Positions 62,664 to 64,000 of a DNA stretch of 64,000 bases are shown piece after piece. Made by a program: the position numbers and the translations under genes. Location of the stretch: contig NZ_CANMEZ010000001.1 in NCBI RefSeq assembly GCF_947496985.1, positions 496,001 to 560,000 on the forward strand. The letters are read 5' to 3'. Under the pieces are notes generated by a model. It was given only the letters and a program-made list of their open reading frames with translations. It was not told the DNA's origin and ran no database searches. This DNA is from an uncultured Kordia sp. Its GTDB lineage: Bacteria; Bacteroidota; Bacteroidia; Flavobacteriales; Flavobacteriaceae. Numbering within the stretch: the first letter of the stretch is position 1; every line of letters starts with the position of its first letter.

Positions 62664-64000
62664 TTAAAACCAAAAACCAACACTAAAATACAATTGATCT
62701 TTCTCCACATCTGGCGACCAAGAGTATTTTACTTGCAATGGCCCAAAGAAGGTTTCAAAACCATATCCAAATGCATATCCATTGAAATCGGGCTTGCTTA
62801 ACCATTCTCCATTATCAAATATGTTTTCGCCTGCGTTGGCATAGTTTGCACTAAAGTTTAGATGGTGTTTTGGATAAAAGTTGTAATCAAGTACAAAGGA
62901 TGCTTTTACAAAACTATCACCTGCAAAACTCAGAAAATCATATCCTAAAAACGGAGTGTAATTGTTAATGTAATTGTTCCCAAAACCGCCTAACACAAAA
63001 TCTAAAGAGTTTGTCCCTGGCGCTCCTAATTTAAATCCGCCTTCCGTTGATATGTTTAAAGATATATTGTTAATTAACGGCGTTGCATATCCTAATTTTG
63101 CTTTTGCCAATGAAAATAAGTCAAAATTTTTATTATAGTCTGAGGAGAAAAGATACCAGTGAAAATCTCCTGAGAAGAACACTCCTTTTGACGGGAAATA
63201 TTTGTTATCGTATGTATCTAGTTTTAGGAATCCAAACGTACTTACGAAGTCACTTCGTTCAAAAATGGTTTCTTCTTCATTTTCTCCGCTAATGGTTTCT
63301 GAAGCAATTTTTAAGCGCTTGTGTTCAGCTCCAATTCCAAATACAAATTCTTCTCGCACTACTGTTTGTATGTATAATTGATTAGTAAAGTCTGACACTT
63401 CTACATCAATTCTATTTAAATCAGGATTTGTTTCATCATCACTTACTAGATCGAAGTCAACGCCTCTTTCAAAAGTATTGAATCGCGATTTTAGCCCAAT
63501 ACTCCAATAATATCCTTTGTCAATATAGTATTCAAAATTGTATCGTATGTTATCTCCAATGATAAAATCGAGCGAAGCTACGTCGTTGTTAAATAATACA
63601 TTTTTCTTCGTCACATTGATTAAACCACCAGTTTTATAAACATCATCATAATGTGCTGCCAAACGCAAAAACGTGTTACTCGGTCTCTCTCTTAGATTAA
63701 GAATAATGTCTTCCGTACCATCTTCATTTTTCCACGCCTTGTAACGAATTCCTGTAAAGTTTCCCGTAGCAGCTAGGTTACTGATTCCTTCCGTAAATTT
63801 TTTGAACGGAATAGTGTCTGGCGTTTTGAATCGTAGTTTTCCACGCACGTATGAACGTGTGTACTTATCATTTCCACGCAAGTGTACATAATTTATTCGA
63901 ATTGAATCTTGCGGAATGATTGGTTTTCTATTTGGCTTCTGTGTTTGCTTTGCAGCAATTTCTTGTAATGCTTTTATATTGTCTCTACCAGCTGCTTCTC
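62664..64000 (-). CDS. Patatin/BamA-type outer-membrane protein, C-terminal part
   Basis: The frame is open through the window edge, so only the last ~445 residues are seen. A POTRA-like domain (SIRINYVHLRGNDKYTRSYVRGKLRF..., ending LNLRERP) is followed by a BamA/TamA-type barrel of ~16 strands ending LYFSVGFWF. The stretch before the POTRA is a short Pro/Lys linker. This layout is typical of flavobacterial patatin-like phospholipase/autotransporter proteins (type V-like), but the patatin domain would lie outside the window, so a plain Omp85 protein is not excluded. Confidence 0.75.
   Translation of the reverse strand, partial: EAAGRDNIKALQEIAAKQTQKPNRKPIIPQDSIRINYVHLRGNDKYTRSYVRGKLRFKTPDTIPFKKFTEGISNLAATGNFTGIRYKAWKNEDGTEDIILNLRERPSNTFLRLAAHYDDVYKTGGLINVTKKNVLFNNDVASLDFIIGDNIRYNFEYYIDKGYYWSIGLKSRFNTFERGVDFDLVSDDETNPDLNRIDVEVSDFTNQLYIQTVVREEFVFGIGAEHKRLKIASETISGENEEETIFERSDFVSTFGFLKLDTYDNKYFPSKGVFFSGDFHWYLFSSDYNKNFDLFSLAKAKLGYATPLINNISLNISTEGGFKLGAPGTNSLDFVLGGFGNNYINNYTPFLGYDFLSFAGDSFVKASFVLDYNFYPKHHLNFSANYANAGENIFDNGEWLSKPDFNGYAFGYGFETFFGPLQVKYSWSPDVEKDQLYFSVGFWF

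Overview
The window looks like chromosome of a marine-type member of the Flavobacteriaceae (Bacteroidota), possibly Kordia or a close relative. The evidence is the AT-rich sequence, SusC/SusD pairs, TonB-dependent receptors with carboxypeptidase-like plug extensions, GLPGLI and T9SS type A sorting-domain proteins, and promoters of the Bacteroidota form TTG-N19-TAnnTTTG. The genus is an inference. No tRNA, rRNA, CRISPR array, phage or transposase gene was seen.

Region 1 (1-20.2 kb) is a starch/maltodextrin utilisation locus. A minus-strand susC-susD-susE operon faces a plus-strand series: LacI regulator, SLC45-type MFS sugar transporter, beta-phosphoglucomutase, GH65 maltose phosphorylase, a GH13 lipoprotein, a two-domain esterase lipoprotein, a GH31 alpha-glucosidase and a second GH13 lipoprotein. 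Uptake across the outer membrane, periplasmic trimming, inner-membrane import and phosphorolysis to glucose 6-phosphate are all encoded.

Region 2 (21-29 kb) has msrA and a seven-gene minus-strand operon: PadR regulator, HAAS-domain membrane protein, TonB-dependent receptor, GLPGLI protein, ABC ATPase, ABC permease and DCC-family protein. Its promoter carries a perfect 9-bp inverted repeat and appears to drive an almost leaderless PadR message.

Region 3 (29-35 kb) is the most unusual part. Three nearly identical tandem genes for secreted 66-residue peptides precede, past a strong hairpin, two membrane proteins resembling the SdpA/SdpB (HTTM) pair of the Bacillus sporulation-delaying-protein system. 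A divergent transmembrane TPR-AraC regulator follows, then an orphan RiPP-like precursor. A second TPR-AraC regulator at 51.6 kb is followed by two related T9SS proteins, a DUF4214 lipoprotein and two Cys-rich precursors with a lanthipeptide-type leader (53-57 kb). The two loci share an apparent operator (GATATTTATAAATC-like) and a conserved 5' element (CCGAAAA...AGAGTAGGAA), which suggests one peptide-centred regulon.

Region 4 (35-51 kb) has an S9 peptidase, a DUF5689 protein/TonB receptor/endonuclease group, another TonB receptor, and the operon DUF3108 - TDO-like - M23 peptidase - pgi.

Region 5 (57.0-58.0 kb) has no genes but carries three tandem copies of a ~110-nt transcription unit on the minus strand. 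Each has a promoter, a 5' hairpin and a terminator with compensatory changes, so these are very probably small RNAs. Region 6 (58-61.5 kb) is an aromatic amino-acid catabolic operon (hmgA, hppD, TDO). The window ends with a decayed lipoprotein gene, a small lipoprotein and the C-terminal part of a patatin/BamA-type outer-membrane protein.
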